The notes: a model not told the origin generated them from the letters alone. 64,000 bases of DNA from Venturia oleaginea (GCA_013176395.1 JABMLP010000005.1:186001-250000); one strand, 5' to 3'. Counted from the stretch's first letter, positions 1 to 11,516 are shown. Numbers and translations are program-made.

Positions 1-26
1 TCTTCCTCTCACGTCTTGGCCCCGTG

Positions 27-362
27 CTAGCGACTCCGACTGCGTACGGCGTTAAGCTCTAAGCCATCCCACCAAGCTTCTACAATCGCTTCAGGAGTAT
101 CACTTGGACAAACCTTCTCGCTAGACCCAACTCGCACATCATGTTGAGCAACATGCCAAAGTAGATGGTTTACACATCTGTTAAGTCTCGTGCAACCAGG
201 CCAAAAGAGAACCTCTTTACCAATCATTTGATATAGAGGCAATATCAGGCCATTCAACAGTTCGCGGCGAGGACGACTTAGGCCAGGGCGACTCGGCGGG
301 AAGGCTTCTATCCGACGTCGGATTGCAGCGTATATTCTGGCATCCGCCGTATAGTCTGTCAC
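27..362 (-). CDS. hypothetical ORF, possible gene remnant
   Basis: This is an open frame of about 111 codons on the minus strand without an obvious ATG at its upstream end (the frame opens with GTG). It ends at a stop at 27-29. Its composition looks like protein (Arg/Leu rich, with a central segment containing WPGCTRLNRC and HLLWHV), but I recognise no domain. The flanking DNA at 400-520 is AT-rich and stop-rich, as in mutated repeats, so this may be an exon or a relic of a longer reading frame. No function is proposed. Confidence 0.25.
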   Translation of the reverse strand: MTDYTADARIYAAIRRRIEAFPPSRPGLSRPRRELLNGLILPLYQMIGKEVLFWPGCTRLNRCVNHLLWHVAQHDVRVGSSEKVCPSDTPEAIVEAWWDGLELNAVRSRSR

Positions 363-1358
363 GCTCGCCGGTAGTTTGGTAGTAATAGTTTGGAAGGACT
401 AAGGTCACGTAAAATTAAGACTTGGCGCGCTAAATCGCGTGCCGTAGCGTAGAGCCTTAGATTCTAACGTTATCTCGAGCTTTAAATCAATCTTAGCTAG
501 TTAATTAGCAGTAGTAATCAGATTTTACGTGGTATGTAATGGCTGCGGTGCCGTGTGCCCACAATCTCTATCTACAATCGCAAAAACCCAACTCTCTGGG
601 ATGAAAAAGCCTCTCGGATCTATCCTGAGCGGAATCCATACGATGCGTAAGGGGGCCATCAACGGTCCGGTCCCTTCGCTATCTTGACGTCTCTCGACTT
701 GGCCGTACACCTTCTCTTACTATGCCCCTTACTTTACTACACGGGTCATCTATTCTACTCCCGCCAGTATAGCTCCTCTACGGCTCCTAAGCCGTGCCCT
801 CGACCTAAAATCTGCTGTCGTTTCACATAAGAACCGTCATGTACGGATATTTCCTATCCCCCGTATATACCATGCCTTAACCTGCCGAGGTCCGTTGTCC
901 CCCCAACTCACATCACCAGAATACCCTCCTACCCTTAACCTGCCCTTTTTCTCCCTATCACCCCTGCCCTTTATCCCTGTACCGGGGGTGGTCCTACTCC
1001 TCTCCGCTCACTTTTCGATGTTACCCCGCCCTTTTTCCTTCTCCTCCTGCCTTTTACCTTCTCTATTCCGCTCACTTTTCGATGTTGCCCTGCCCTTTAT
1101 CCTCCAGCTCCTGTTGCGGCCCCTTTGGACTCTCGCGCCATCGTTGGTGTTAGGTGAGGTGATGTCTCTTCAGACTATTGCGTAGTAGGTGTTACGCAGA
1201 GGCTATGGCTCAAAGTAATCTAGCTGGATTTGGCTAATCCATACAGTAGAGTTCAAGTGGTTCGGGGCGACAATATCGTATTAAACAAGCGAAGCGAAGT
1301 CTACAAGATATGAGAGTCGTGCATTGTGCTAAGTAACTAAAAGCAATAGCGAAGTAAC
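363..1358. other. no recognisable gene; pyrimidine-rich tract with short direct repeat
   Basis: I see no convincing gene here. The stretch 890-1140 is C/T-rich and low in complexity. An open frame over it translates to Pro/Leu/Ser/Phe-rich sequence that I do not believe. A 19-bp direct repeat (CCGCTCACTTTTCGATGTT) lies at 1004-1022 and 1068-1086. Confidence 0.5.
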
Positions 1359-3572
1359 CGGCTGATGACTGTACACCCACAATCATCGATTTTTCGGACT
1401 ATTGCATACATGATTACGACGATTGCAATTAATGTATGTTCAATGACTTTTACATACATACAATTCTGTAGCAATCAACACAATTAATATAGTTATTGTC
1501 AACACAGCGAAGGGCAACTTACCGTGCAAACTTCTGCTCAAAAACCCGATTTCAGCAACACCAACAACCTCAAATTACACCTATGGCAACACTATTATCA
1601 AGCCAGGCTCTGTCCCAGTGCTCTCAAACCTCTTGCACCTGAAGATATCCCTCTCTATCCAACGCTCCAGCTTGGAATGACTTTCGAGACTCTTGAGGAA
1701 GCCAAAAACCTCATTACCGACGCGATTGCGGCCGCAAATGAGTCTTTCAACGTTAAGAACAGCAAGCCTCAGTTCTGGAAAATTGAATGCCGTGGTTGTG
1801 AGAAGCATACATGCCATTTCGCAATACGGGTAGCCCTTGTAGACAAGCCAAAGGAGTGGAAGTTACGACAACTTAAGAAGCATACGTGTCCCTCCCAGTG
1901 TCATATTGGCTGGCAGCGCGTTCATTCAGTCAAATATCTCGCTCGAAACCACTTCGATATCGTCGCCAATAATCGCAAACTCCCCTCGAAATTCGTACAA
2001 GATGAAGCACGTCTCGAGCAGGGCAACAAGATCTCCAGCCGGCAAGCCCATCGCACTGTGGTAGAGGTTAGGAACCAGATTGAGGGGAGGAGAGTAAACA
2101 GTTTCAGTACATCAAACCCTTGCTACTGGCGCTTCACGACGCGAAGATTCACGATCATGAGTTCATCTCTGAGGAGGAGGGAGACATTAGCGCGGATTGG
2201 GCTGAACTCTGCAACTTATATAACGGCGCTACTATCAAGTACAAGTCAGAGAGAGGTGTCTCTCAAGCCGCTGTAATTATGCCTTCGGCGTGTACTTTGG
2301 CTCTTGACAGATGTCGTAGTCTTCTCGTCTTTGACGGCACTCACTGCTCCTCCAGATATGGAGGCATCCTGCTTATTGTCACCACCGTGGATGCCGACGA
2401 AAACGACCTCCTTATAGCCTGGGCAATCGTACCTACAGAGTCAAAAGATTGGTGGGAATGGTTCCTCAAAGCCATCGTCGAAAACCTCACAATGTTTGGC
2501 AGAGAAGAAAGCAATGACCCTAAAGAGTTTGCGATAATCACTGACCGCGGCAAAGGCCTCGTCCCAGCTATCACCAAGTACTTTCCGGGCTCCTGGCATT
2601 ACTACTGTACCTGGCATCTTGCAGAGAATGTAGATGACCACTTCAACAACATAATTATGGCCAAATTCAAGCAGATGTGCCGTTTCACCTCCCACCGCGA
2701 ATTTCAAGCTCTTAAAGAAATACATGTTCTCAACCCGGAGGCGGCCAAGTATATTGAGGATATTGACAACGGCAAATTTGATCGCTGGGCATCCGCCTAG
2801 GCGCCTTACGACGAGTTTCCTCGTTACGGACACACTACATCTGGCGTTGGAGATTCAATGAACGGCAGATATCTTGATGAGAGGCGGAAGCCGATTCTGT
2901 ACATGTTGGAAGACATCTGGACCGCCACAATGAAGCTGTTCCAAGACCGCGGCGAGTTCGTACAGAAGGACAATGTTTTTACGAGATTTGCCGTCAACCA
3001 CATCGCAGATCGCAGAGATGTTGGCCGGAAGATAATGTGCGTTCCACAGAAGAAAGGTATGTCAAAATCGCGCCATTTTGAAGCTCCTAAACTGACATTA
3101 AATAGGCAAGGCAATTGTACGACTTCTGAACACCGCCACTATTGGCTGGCACGTCGATTTAGATGCGAGAACTTGTACTTGCCTTGAGTGGCAGGACATA
3201 CGTCTTCCCTGCGCTCATGCTTGGTGCGCTGCCGATTTCTTCAAAGTCGATTCTAACATCCTACTCTTTGGCACTGACAACTTCGAGAATCTAGTTCTAG
3301 GCGATGTAACCACCGGCATCCAAATCTACATGGCTCAACGCTATAGAGAGACCTACCTTCCTTCCCGTCGCACAATCCCTGTTAATGAACTGATGCCCGA
3401 CAACGTTACTGAGCCTCCGGAGTTGAAAGACAATGGCCCTGGCCGCCCTCGGAAGAAGCGCTTCCGAAAACACACTGTCCTCTCACAAATTGAGCAAAAT
3501 TCGAAGCGCAAAAACCCCAAGTCACGTTCAAAGAAGAGCCGGGAAAAAGAGAAGGTCACAGTTGCGCCTTGA
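1359..3572 (+). mobile_element. Mutator-like element (MULE), copy 1, right end not found
   Basis: The left end at 1359 starts with CGGCTGATGACTGTACACCC and continues into ACAATCATCGATTTTTCGGA. The same terminal sequence is found at both ends of the inverted copy at 9041-11506, so it is the terminal inverted repeat. A transposase reading frame follows. No matching right terminal repeat is visible between 3572 and 9040. The two copies also stop matching just after the Gly-Arg-Pro-Arg-Lys-Lys segment near 3455. Copy 1 therefore seems to have lost or exchanged its right end, and the downstream limit given is only the end of the transposase frame. Confidence 0.75.
1524..3572 (+). pseudogene. MULE transposase, broken (copy 1)
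   Basis: This was the DDE transposase that moves the element. The N-terminal part has a Cys/His cluster (CRGCEKHTCHF, then KKHTCPSQCH) like the DNA-binding region of MuDR-type transposases. The central part has the family patterns VFDGTHCS, ITDRGKGL and CTWHLAENV. A SWIM-type zinc finger (CTCLEWQDIRLPCAHA) lies at about 3170-3217. That finger reads in frame only after removing a 49-nt intron at 3057-3105 (GTATGT donor, CTGAC branch, TAG acceptor). A nonsense TAG at 2798-2800 replaces the Tyr codon of copy 2. The frame also shifts at the GGGG run near 2090. The C-terminus is Lys/Arg-rich and differs from copy 2. The gene is not functional as it stands. Confidence 0.85.
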
Positions 3573-3642
3573 TTCGACTTCCTCACCAATTGCGCGAAGT
3601 GGTTCTTTTTTTTCTTCGTGTAATTTCGCAATTTGAGTTGCC

Positions 3643-3846
3643 TTAGTTTGGCTTCTTCGCCCAACTATCCTTTAATTGCTGGATCTTCAGCCGAGACAGC
3701 GCTCCCTCCTTCACTCTCGAGCTTGCCAATTGTTTGGGTGATTCGATGTTCAATCTCCTCAATTCAGCCTTTTCTTTCTTCTCGGGGCTGTCGGTTGCGA
3801 AGTACTTGCATGTTTTGTGCGCCGCACCCACAGCATCGGCTACCAT
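3643..3846 (-). CDS. small hypothetical ORF
   Basis: This is a 67-codon ATG-started frame on the minus strand rich in Lys, Glu and Ala, with a predicted helical, charged composition. It lies directly downstream of the first MULE transposase in the opposite direction and upstream (in its own direction) of nothing recognisable. I do not recognise it. It could be a short gene, an exon, or part of the unmatched right end of the MULE. Confidence 0.25.
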   Translation of the reverse strand: MVADAVGAAHKTCKYFATDSPEKKEKAELRRLNIESPKQLASSRVKEGALSRLKIQQLKDSWAKKPN

Positions 3847-4161
3847 AGAGTATGGAGGGGCTTGAAAAGTTGTTCAACAAGCTGCGTGGCTACGGCGATC
3901 CTACTGGAAGGTGCTGTGTGATGCAGAAAGGGCAGCATGGTCGAGAGGGTAGATGAGAAGAGCATTCAGGAATTTCGGTTTAGTGGGTGTGCTGGGACTT
4001 ATAAAGGTGCTGTTGAAGTTGAACAGGGTCATGTTGAAGGTGAACGAACAAGTCTGTTCTGTTGACATTGCAACGTGCGCGGTATAATATGTGGTATACC
4101 CAGCTGAAAGCTAGAGCCCAGCCGCAAATTCTCGTCGGCTGCCCAGGCACGCCAGGAACCC

Positions 4162-4803
4162 TCAACACGGGCCATTGCTCCGGAGAAGCGGCCACTCTTG
4201 GTTGGTAAACCTCTGGCGCTTTGTCCCTCGAGCTTTCGCCTCTCGATCCTCCTCCTCCCCCTCCTCTTCTTCATCGCCATGGTCGTGATGTCGCTTCACT
4301 GGAGTTGAAGTCTCTTCTTCATGAGCAAACCGAAACATTCGATCCAGGCTATGGAGTATGTTATCCCTATCCTTCACCAGGAGATATCCCAAATTCACGA
4401 GGTAGCCTTTCCATCCCAGGTCCATGACCTTTCTGACGTTGATAGAGTCGTGTCTCCGTTCGCCTTTTAGTAGCTGGTAGATCGACACCTTCGTCTGGTT
4501 CTCAGGCGAGTATGGATGCGCCTCGTGAACAATGAAGGCTATGATCTTCTCATACTTATCAAGTACTTGTTTTGTGGTCTCAACCATCAAGGAAACACTT
4601 TCTCTGCATCGGCAAATCTTGCTCTGGAATTTCTTGCTAACTCTCTTTTGTCTCTCCCTGCTGACCTTCTCTCCGCCACTATCTGCGCCGAGAGCGATGT
4701 CGAGAGCTTCTCTCATCCCAAGGGTGATTTGCTTAACCCCGGTTCGCGCCAGATAAATCACAGCCGACTCAAGCCGCGCTATTTTAATACGAAATATTAG
4801 CAT
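4162..4803 (-). CDS. hypothetical protein, helical with acidic tail
   Basis: This 213-codon frame starts at an ATG (4803). The first 160 residues look helical and contain no stop-prone low complexity. Near residues 177-190 there is an acidic run (about a dozen Asp/Glu), followed by a basic KRQR stretch that could be a nuclear localisation signal. No catalytic motif or known domain is visible. Upstream DNA (4804-5050) is AT-rich and TA-rich, so a promoter is not obvious and the gene may be cut by old repeat sequence. An alternative is an exon of a longer gene. Function unknown. Confidence 0.4.
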   Translation of the reverse strand: MLIFRIKIARLESAVIYLARTGVKQITLGMREALDIALGADSGGEKVSRERQKRVSKKFQSKICRCRESVSLMVETTKQVLDKYEKIIAFIVHEAHPYSPENQTKVSIYQLLKGERRHDSINVRKVMDLGWKGYLVNLGYLLVKDRDNILHSLDRMFRFAHEEETSTPVKRHHDHGDEEEEGEEEDREAKARGTKRQRFTNQEWPLLRSNGPC

Positions 4804-6144
4804 GTTTCGTTCTATATGGAAGTTAATAAGACGAATCGAAGCGTATAAAGGTAGCGCTTAATAGGATAAGTTTATAGTTGTTAAGGTCACTTCGTACTTG
4901 AAGGTTCGCGTAGCGATTGTGCTCTGTAGGAGTTTCTCCCGCCTCTTGGGTCTGGAAATTGTCGTAGTACTTTCGATAAACCGTAACACCTTTACCACCC
5001 ACGACGATAGTCGCGGCGGACGCGACGGCCACTAGATTAATCCATAATCAACAATACTAGATTCGGGGAAGCAATATACTAATTCCTAATCGACAATTGC
5101 CGCCCCTCTTGCTCCTTTTGGAGAGTTTGTACATTGCCGTATCGTTTCGAATACACATGTGAGTGAAGATGTTGCACGTCAACTCTATGTTCAAGAGAAT
5201 CTCTGTCACGTCTTCCATTCCACGCTCTAATTTGGACATCGATAAGCGTGCTCCAGCCGAAACTTCACGACTCAATTATTTGTGACTGAGAGACTTTCAC
5301 TAATCTCGATCATGCTTGGCTAGATCCAGACAACTCGTTCGGCCGGGCTTTTGGGAAACGTGATCCTCATTGCCATGAAGGTAGTCTCTTCTACCACCGA
5401 GGTCCAAGATGATCTAACGTTTTGTCAGCGAACACTCCCATGCGCGTTACGATCAAGCTGGAAGGTCTGCAATTGTACATTATTCATCCAGTAGCTTTAT
5501 CTAGCCATATTGGTCAAAATCGATCCAACAATCCACCATCACTTCTATCCTCAAAACAGGGTACTCATTACTTCTTTGAAGGGGCGCCTTCTACCCTCTA
5601 TCACGTGGAGTTCTCACGCAAACTCTCAAAAAGGCTTGACAAACGCCCCAATGGATGAACGGAGTGATATTATCAAGAACTAGTAATCGATGAGCGAATC
5701 TTGGTACTTAATTTATTCTGTTACTTATTGCTATTGGAACTAATTGCGAGACGCTGTTACAGCGGTCACCCTTCTCATCCATCGGTACATTTCACCGTAT
5801 TTTGAGACAAGAAACTCGATCTAACGTTGTTAGATTCTCCCTACTATTAGTTTCGTCGAATCGCTTATTGTTGGATGTACAAACAACGAGTGAATTGATG
5901 ACTTTATGAGGCTCCAATTGAGTCAATTGAAGCCTCCTATATACGTGTAATACGAGGATAAGCGAAGCCCTAACAACGCATGTACAACTTGTGTAATGAA
6001 GGAGTAACAACGCAAAATAATGAGTAACTTGATAGCAACCGATAAATGACTAAACACCCACCCTTGTTACCTTGTTAAAGAAGAATATCAAGGATTGAAT
6101 AATACGCGGCCGAGTAAAGGCCGTTACTTCAGTCGCTTTATAGA
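4804..6144. other. intergenic, AT-rich, no gene recognised
   Basis: Only short frames (below 80 codons) occur here, on both strands, without recognisable motifs. Several parts (4800-4900, 5690-5900) are rich in TA dinucleotides and stops, as expected for old, mutated repeats. Confidence 0.5.
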
Positions 6145-6149
6145 CTTCT

Positions 6150-6481
6150 TGTAAGAGTTCAACCCTCAAAGGTGTTTCGCAAGTGAGGGAAGACAGCTTT
6201 TATTTCAAGTATCTAAGTACAGAGAAGAAAGTGTAAGTACAGGAAGGATAGCTAGTATATATAATCCTCCTCTTACAATAGATCCTTCTAGAAAGTATCT
6301 TTAAATGGAAACGTGACAGCTTGCAAAATAGAACATGGCAGCTTGCGAAATAGAACATGACAGCTTGCAAAATAGAACATGACAGCTTGCAAAATAGAAC
6401 ATGACAGCTTGCAGAATAACAAGAGAACAATTGGAAATCCAGTCATGGATAAGCTAGAGAGAAGGATTCCATCCCTTAACA
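6150..6481 (-). mobile_element. solo LTR of Gypsy family A
   Basis: This 332-bp unit starts TGTAAGAG and ends CCCTTAACA, and matches nearly base for base the two LTRs of the young element at 42750-48931. It is flanked by a perfect 5-bp target duplication, CTTCT at 6145-6149 and at 6482-6486. It contains five copies of a 22-bp subrepeat (core CAGCTTGCAAAATAGAACAT). No internal sequence is attached, so it is a solo LTR left by LTR-LTR recombination. Confidence 0.93.
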
Positions 6482-6486
6482 CTTCT

Positions 6487-7503
6487 ATTCTTTGTTTAAA
6501 TGGCTTATTGGTATAAGATCTTGAAACGGTCTTCCATCACCAGTCTGGGAACAGTTCTATCTTTCTTAGATCGTCTTTGGCTGTTCTAGTACGGTCTTTC
6601 TATAATACCCAAGTAAAGCGGTGTCTTCTCAGATATACTCACAAGCTTACTACAGAATGCTTTTACGTACTTTGGCTCCAAACCTTGCGCCGTCGAACCC
6701 TACGAATTGATACTATCTTGTAGTCCTCATCAACACCTCCCTCTTATTCCGTGCACTGTTACAATATCTCCTTAGCGGCAATCAGTTCCCCTCGCAACCA
6801 ATCGATGAACAAATAAATTTGCTCCTTTTTATCGATACCTTTCGTCTCCTTGGCTTACTCAAGATAATGCGCGAGGAAGTCGTTCCATCTGACTCGCTCT
6901 TCAGGATTTAACTCGGGAAGGTCCAAGGTACCAGGGTCTGAGAAACCCTTCCGTCAATACCATTGCAAGGAGCTCGCTAGTAGGTATATACGCTTCTAGA
7001 GAGAAAGAACTCGGTCGAATACTATTTCGTATATTAGCGTAAGTCTTCTACCGGTCGAAGAGGTGGACAACTTACAGCGTTCCCGTCTATCGCGCGAGGC
7101 GAGCAAACCTCGAGCCTCCAATCGTTTCGAATTCGCGGTATAACCCGTCCAAGCAGTCATCGCAGCAGGAAGTAACACGATACTCACTATACCATGCCTG
7201 CTATCGCAACAATTGTGGCAGCTGTCTAACCGAAATGGGCTATCATATTCACAATCGCTAGCTTCCCCATGAAAAATGTGGGGATTTTGAAGTCGTGTTT
7301 GATCATGGGGTTGCTCGTTTCAACCAAAGCCATATTGCCAACTACGGAGTCTTTGCTCATAATACTTGTATTGAGTTGGTGTTTTGGTAGAATTGGATAA
7401 GGCGAATTGAGATAATATAGTTATGGATAATTCAAGCCTCACAAAGATTAGAAAATCTATATACATCTATGAGAAGGGTCAAAAAATTCCTTTTGTTGTA
7501 AGC
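6487..7503. other. no intact gene; decayed reading-frame remnant
   Basis: The minus strand at about 6770-6960 has a stop-broken frame that still looks like protein (segments such as SDPGTLDLPELNPEER and IYLFIDWLRGEL). It is probably a mutated remnant of a gene or retroelement. Nothing else is recognised; short frames at 6996-7187 and 7423-7626 are not convincing. Confidence 0.4.
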
Positions 7504-7505
7504 TA

Positions 7506-8847
7506 CAGTAGGGTCGCACAAGTTTCCGTACAGCCGAGATCGCTCAAAAATGGTGATTCTTGTAATTACATTATCGCGCTTTCAACGCGATCGTTTTCGC
7601 TCATATTCTCGTATAATGTACAGTAATACCAGGGCTACAAAATGAGCCATTCAGTGAGCTATTTAGTATTTTGTGTGCCAACCATCTGCCGCCAGTAATG
7701 CCTCAACCCTCCTTGGCATTGACTCAAGTACAGCATCAAAATAATGTTGTTCAACAAGCCACCAGGCCTTAATAAGTGCTTCTTCTAGAACCTCTCGTAT
7801 ATTGTCTACACCGCCAGTAACGTATTCAATCATACCTTTCACTTTGTAGACCAATTCCTTGAGCCTCCGTCAGAGGTTTTCAATCGGGTTCATATCAGGA
7901 CTGTAGGGCGGCGCATCTTGCAGTGGAATGAGGTTTTCCTTAAACCAGACTGTAGTCCTTTTGGCTTTGTGGATAGGCGCGTTATCCTGCATAAATTTAA
8001 GGCCCGGTTCGTATACTGTAGGTAGCATTTCGTCGAGTAACTTGATATACGAGTTCGTAGAGTAGCCTTGACGCTTGCTCTCTAGGTCACGCTTAAGAAT
8101 GTACAATTCAGAGCGCCCTACTTGGCCAGAGAAGCATGCCCAAATCATGATAGACACTCCTTTACCCTTCTTATAGGTATCAATCATTGAGGTCTCCCAT
8201 TTTTGTCCTGGTGTGCGAAAACACCATGTTCTTGCCTTCCCGGTCCCTCGCTCAACTGAGCACTCGTCAGACCATATAATCTTCGCCCAATCTTCAGCTT
8301 TCCACGAGATGTGCTGCTCTGCCCAGAGCTTCCTGGCGTCAGCATGTACCTGTGTGAGGAAAGGGCGCCTTGTAGACCTCCAATTTGCGATTCCGTACTC
8401 TTTCAATATCCTCCTGATGGTATCCTTCGAAAAATCGATGCAAGCCTGTCTTTTGACCTCCTCGTACGTTAACTTAGGCTGCGTACGTATAGTACGTAAC
8501 AGAGATCGTTCATCTCGGTCTGTATACGAGCGTGGCCGGCCGCTGGAAGGTAGGGATTCGCCGTTCTGGCGTAATGAGGCCTTTTCAAGGCTGTATTGGA
8601 TGGTGGAACGCGGTAGTTTTTGTAGCGCCGCAATTGCGCCTAAACTGAGCCCGGCTTCACGCTGCGCATCAATTTTGCCGCGTTGATATGGAGTAAGACG
8701 ATGATTAGGAAGCCTCTGCGGGTTTATAGGAGTCAATGGCTTTCGTTGAGGTGGCATAATGGTAGTGCAAAGATAATGTGTTAAAAAATGAGAGGTGTAG
8801 ATTTCGCGTTTTCGCTTAATTGTACGGAAACTTTTGCCCTAGTACTG
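7506..8847 (-). mobile_element. Tc1/mariner-type element with TA target duplication
   Basis: The element is about 1.34 kb. It is bounded by TA at 7504-7505 and 8848-8849, with termini CAGTA...TACTG. The imperfect terminal repeats share AAGTTTCCGTACA at both ends. One transposase gene fills the inside. Size, TA duplication and transposase type all fit the Tc1/mariner superfamily. Confidence 0.85.
7663..8757 (-). pseudogene. Tc1-like DDE transposase with one premature stop
   Basis: This transposase cuts and rejoins the element ends. The first part (MPPQRKP start, about residues 20-130) has paired helix-turn-helix character (LSLGAIAALQKLPRSTI; LTYEEVKRQ). The catalytic triad is visible in SDECSVERG (first Asp), FMQDNAPIHKAK (second Asp) and SPDMNPIENL (Glu). 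The frame stops at TGA 7870-7872, exactly where the family has Trp (PIENLW). It then continues in the same frame with a normal C-terminal region to 7663. Without that stop the protein would be about 364 residues, normal for the family. So the copy is inactivated by one nonsense change, or by one sequencing error. Confidence 0.88.
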
Positions 8848-9040
8848 TATAACACAAACTGTGAAGAACGAATACAAGGATCGGACTTGAACATTGAGAG
8901 ATGAATGTTAGCCGAGTCTCTCACAAATCCAAATATGTTCGTAGGAACTTTTGAGAATTCGTGAAATCTCCAATAGTAGTAACTCAAGGGGACAAGAACT
9001 CGATATGAGCCTGATCGAAAAACCAGTAGAGTTTTAAAAG

Positions 9041-11506
9041 CGGCTAATCACTGTACACCCACAATCATCGATTTTTCGGACCAGCACATACACGCAATGA
9101 CTAGCACAATCATTTGGCATGAACACAAATTCGTGCATGTTTTAGTCATTAATTGTATGCGATAGTCACTGATTACATGTTTGAGGCCAAAAGGTTCGGC
9201 TATTCATTGCATAGAGTTGTCACATCCTGGTACAGAAGGCACACTTGAGCTATACCGTTCTTACTTCCTTTATCACAATAGCTCCTGCTAGAGTACACAC
9301 ATCATATGTAAACATCAGCTCTACGGCTGAACATAGAACAATACAATACACAATGATAGACATCATACATGTTTACATCACCTTGCAACCCTTACTGCAA
9401 CACTTCTTCCGAGGGCGGCCAGGGCCATTGTCTTTCAACTCCGGAGGCTCAGTAACGTTGTTGGGCATCAGTTCATTAACAAGGATTGTGCGACAGGGAG
9501 GAAGGTAGGTCTCTCTATAGCGTTGAGCCATAAAGATTTGGATGCCTGTGGTTACATCGCCTAGAACTAGATTCTCGACGCTGTCAGTGCCAAAGAGTAG
9601 GATATTAGAATCGACTTTGAAGAAATCGGCAGCGCACCAAGCATGAGCGCAGGGAAGACGTATGTCCTGCCACTTAAGGCAAGTACAAGTTCTCGCATCT
9701 AAATCGACGCGCCAGCCAATAGCGGCGGTGTTCAGAAGTCGTACAATTGCCTTGCCTATCTAATGTCAGCTTAGGAGCTTCAAAATGGCGCAATTTTGAC
9801 ATAACTTTCTTCTGTGGAACGCACATTATCTTCCGGCCAACATCTCTGCGATCTGCGATGTGGTTGACGGCAAATCTCGTAAAAACATTGTCCTTCTGTA
9901 CGAACTCGCCGCGGTCATAGAACAGCTTCATTGTGGCGGTCCAGATGTCTTCCAACATGTACAGAATCGGCTTCCGCCTCTCATCAAGATATCTGCCGTT
10001 CATTGAATCTCCAACGCCAGATGTAGTGTGTCCGTAACGACGAAACTCGTTGCAAGGCGCGTAGGCGGATGCCCAGCGATCAAATTTGCCGTTGTCAATA
10101 TCCTCAATATACTTGGCCGCCTCCGGGTTGAGAACACGTATTTCTTTGAGAAGAGCTTGGAATTCGCGGTGGGAGGTGACACGGCACATCTGCTTGAATT
10201 TGGCCGTAATTATGTTGTTGAAGTGGTCATCTACATTCTCTGCAAGATGCCAGGTATAGTGGTAATGCCAGGAGCCCGGAAAGTACTTAGTGATAGCTGG
10301 GACGAGGCCTTTGCCGCGGTCTGTGATTATCGCAAACTCTCTAGGGTCATTGCCTTCTTCTCTGCCAAACATTGTGAGGTTTTCGACGATGGCTTTGAGG
10401 AACCATTCCCACCAATCTTTTGACTCTGTAGGTACGATTGCCCAGGCTATAAGGAGGTCGTTTTCGTCGGCATCCACGGTGGTGACAATAAGCAGGATGC
10501 CTCCATATCTGGAGGAGCAGTGAGTGCCGTCAAAGACGAGAAGACTACGACATCTGTCAAGAGCCAAAGTACACGCCGAAGGCATAATTACAGCGGCTTG
10601 AGAGACACCTCTCTCTGACTTGTACTTGATAGTAGCGCCGTTATATAAGTTGCAGAGTTCAGCCCAATCCGCGCTAATGTCTCCCTCCTCCTCAGAGATG
10701 AACTCATGATCGTGAATCTTCGCGTCGTGAAGCGCCAGTAGCAAGGGTTTGATGTACTGAAACTGTTTACTCTCCTCCCCTCAATCTGGTTCCTAACCTC
10801 TACCACAGTGCGATGGGCTTGCCGGCTGGAGATCTTGTTGCCTTGCTCGAGACGTGCTTCATCTTGTACAAATTTCGAGGGAGTTTGCAATTATTGGCGA
10901 CGATATCGAAGTGGTTTCGAGCGAGATATTTGACTGAATGAACGCGCTGCCAGCCAATATAACACGGGGAGGGACACGTATGCTTCTCAAGTTGTCGTAA
11001 CTTCCACTCCTTTGGCTTGCCTACGAGGGCTACTCGTATTACGAAATGGCATGTATGCTTCTCACGACCACGGCATTCGAGTTGCCAGAACTAGGGCTTG
11101 CTGTTCTTAACGTTGAAAGACTCATTTGCGGCCGCAATCGCGTCGGTAATGAGGTTTTTGGCTTCCTCAAGAGTCTCGAAAGTCATTCCAAGCTGGAGCG
11201 TTGGATAGAGAGGGACATTTTCAGGTGCAGGAGGTTTTTGAGAACGCTGGGACAGCGCCTGGCTTGATAATAGTGTCGCCATAGATGTAATTTGAGGTTG
11301 TTGGTGTTGCTGAAATCGGGTTTTTGAGCAGAAGTTTGCACGGTAAGTTGCCCTCCACTGTGTTGACTATAACTATATTAATTGTGTTGATTGCTACAGA
11401 ATTGTATGTATGTAATAGTCATTGAACACACAATAATTGCAATCGTCGCAATCATGTATGCAATAGTCCCAAAAATCGATGATTGTGGGTGTACAGTCAT
11501 TAGCCG
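9041..11506 (-). mobile_element. Mutator-like element (MULE), copy 2, with both TIRs
   Basis: The two ends carry the same inverted sequence: CGGCTAATCACTGTACACCC at 9041-9060, and its near-complement ending at 11506. The terminal repeat continues inward through ACAATCATCGATTTTT. Immediately outside lie GTTTTAAAAG (9031-9040) and GTTTATAAAG (11507-11516), an 8-of-10 match. This fits a diverged 10-bp target duplication, a length expected for MULEs. The element is 2466 bp, lies in the opposite direction to copy 1, and contains one broken transposase. Confidence 0.88.
9373..11282 (-). pseudogene. MULE transposase, broken (copy 2)
   Basis: The longest open part (9674-10744) contains the DDE core: VFDGTHCS, ITDRGKGL and the CxxH-type TWHLAENV, although the Cys of copy 1 is Tyr here. 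Lesions include a TAG stop near 11085 in the N-terminal region, where copy 1 has Gln. A Cys of the N-terminal zinc cluster is changed to Arg, and a base is missing in the CTCCCCTCG run near 10885. The intron donor is altered (TTATGT instead of GTATGT). It carries the same frame break after the Glu-Gly codons as copy 1. The C-terminus after Gly-Arg-Pro-Arg-Lys-Lys is short and Cys-rich and ends at 9373, unlike copy 1. Confidence 0.85.
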
Positions 11507-11516
11507 GTTTATAAAG

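Noticed and set aside
895..1185. A 96-codon plus-strand frame
   Set aside because: It is Pro/Leu/Phe/Ser low-complexity from a pyrimidine-rich tract with a repeated segment; no start context and no motif.
3433..3846. Plus-strand frames after the MULE transposase as captured genes
   Set aside because: They overlap the real transposase end or the minus-strand frame and show no protein-like features.
8213..8686. A 157-codon plus-strand frame
   Set aside because: It is the antisense shadow of the Tc1-like transposase.
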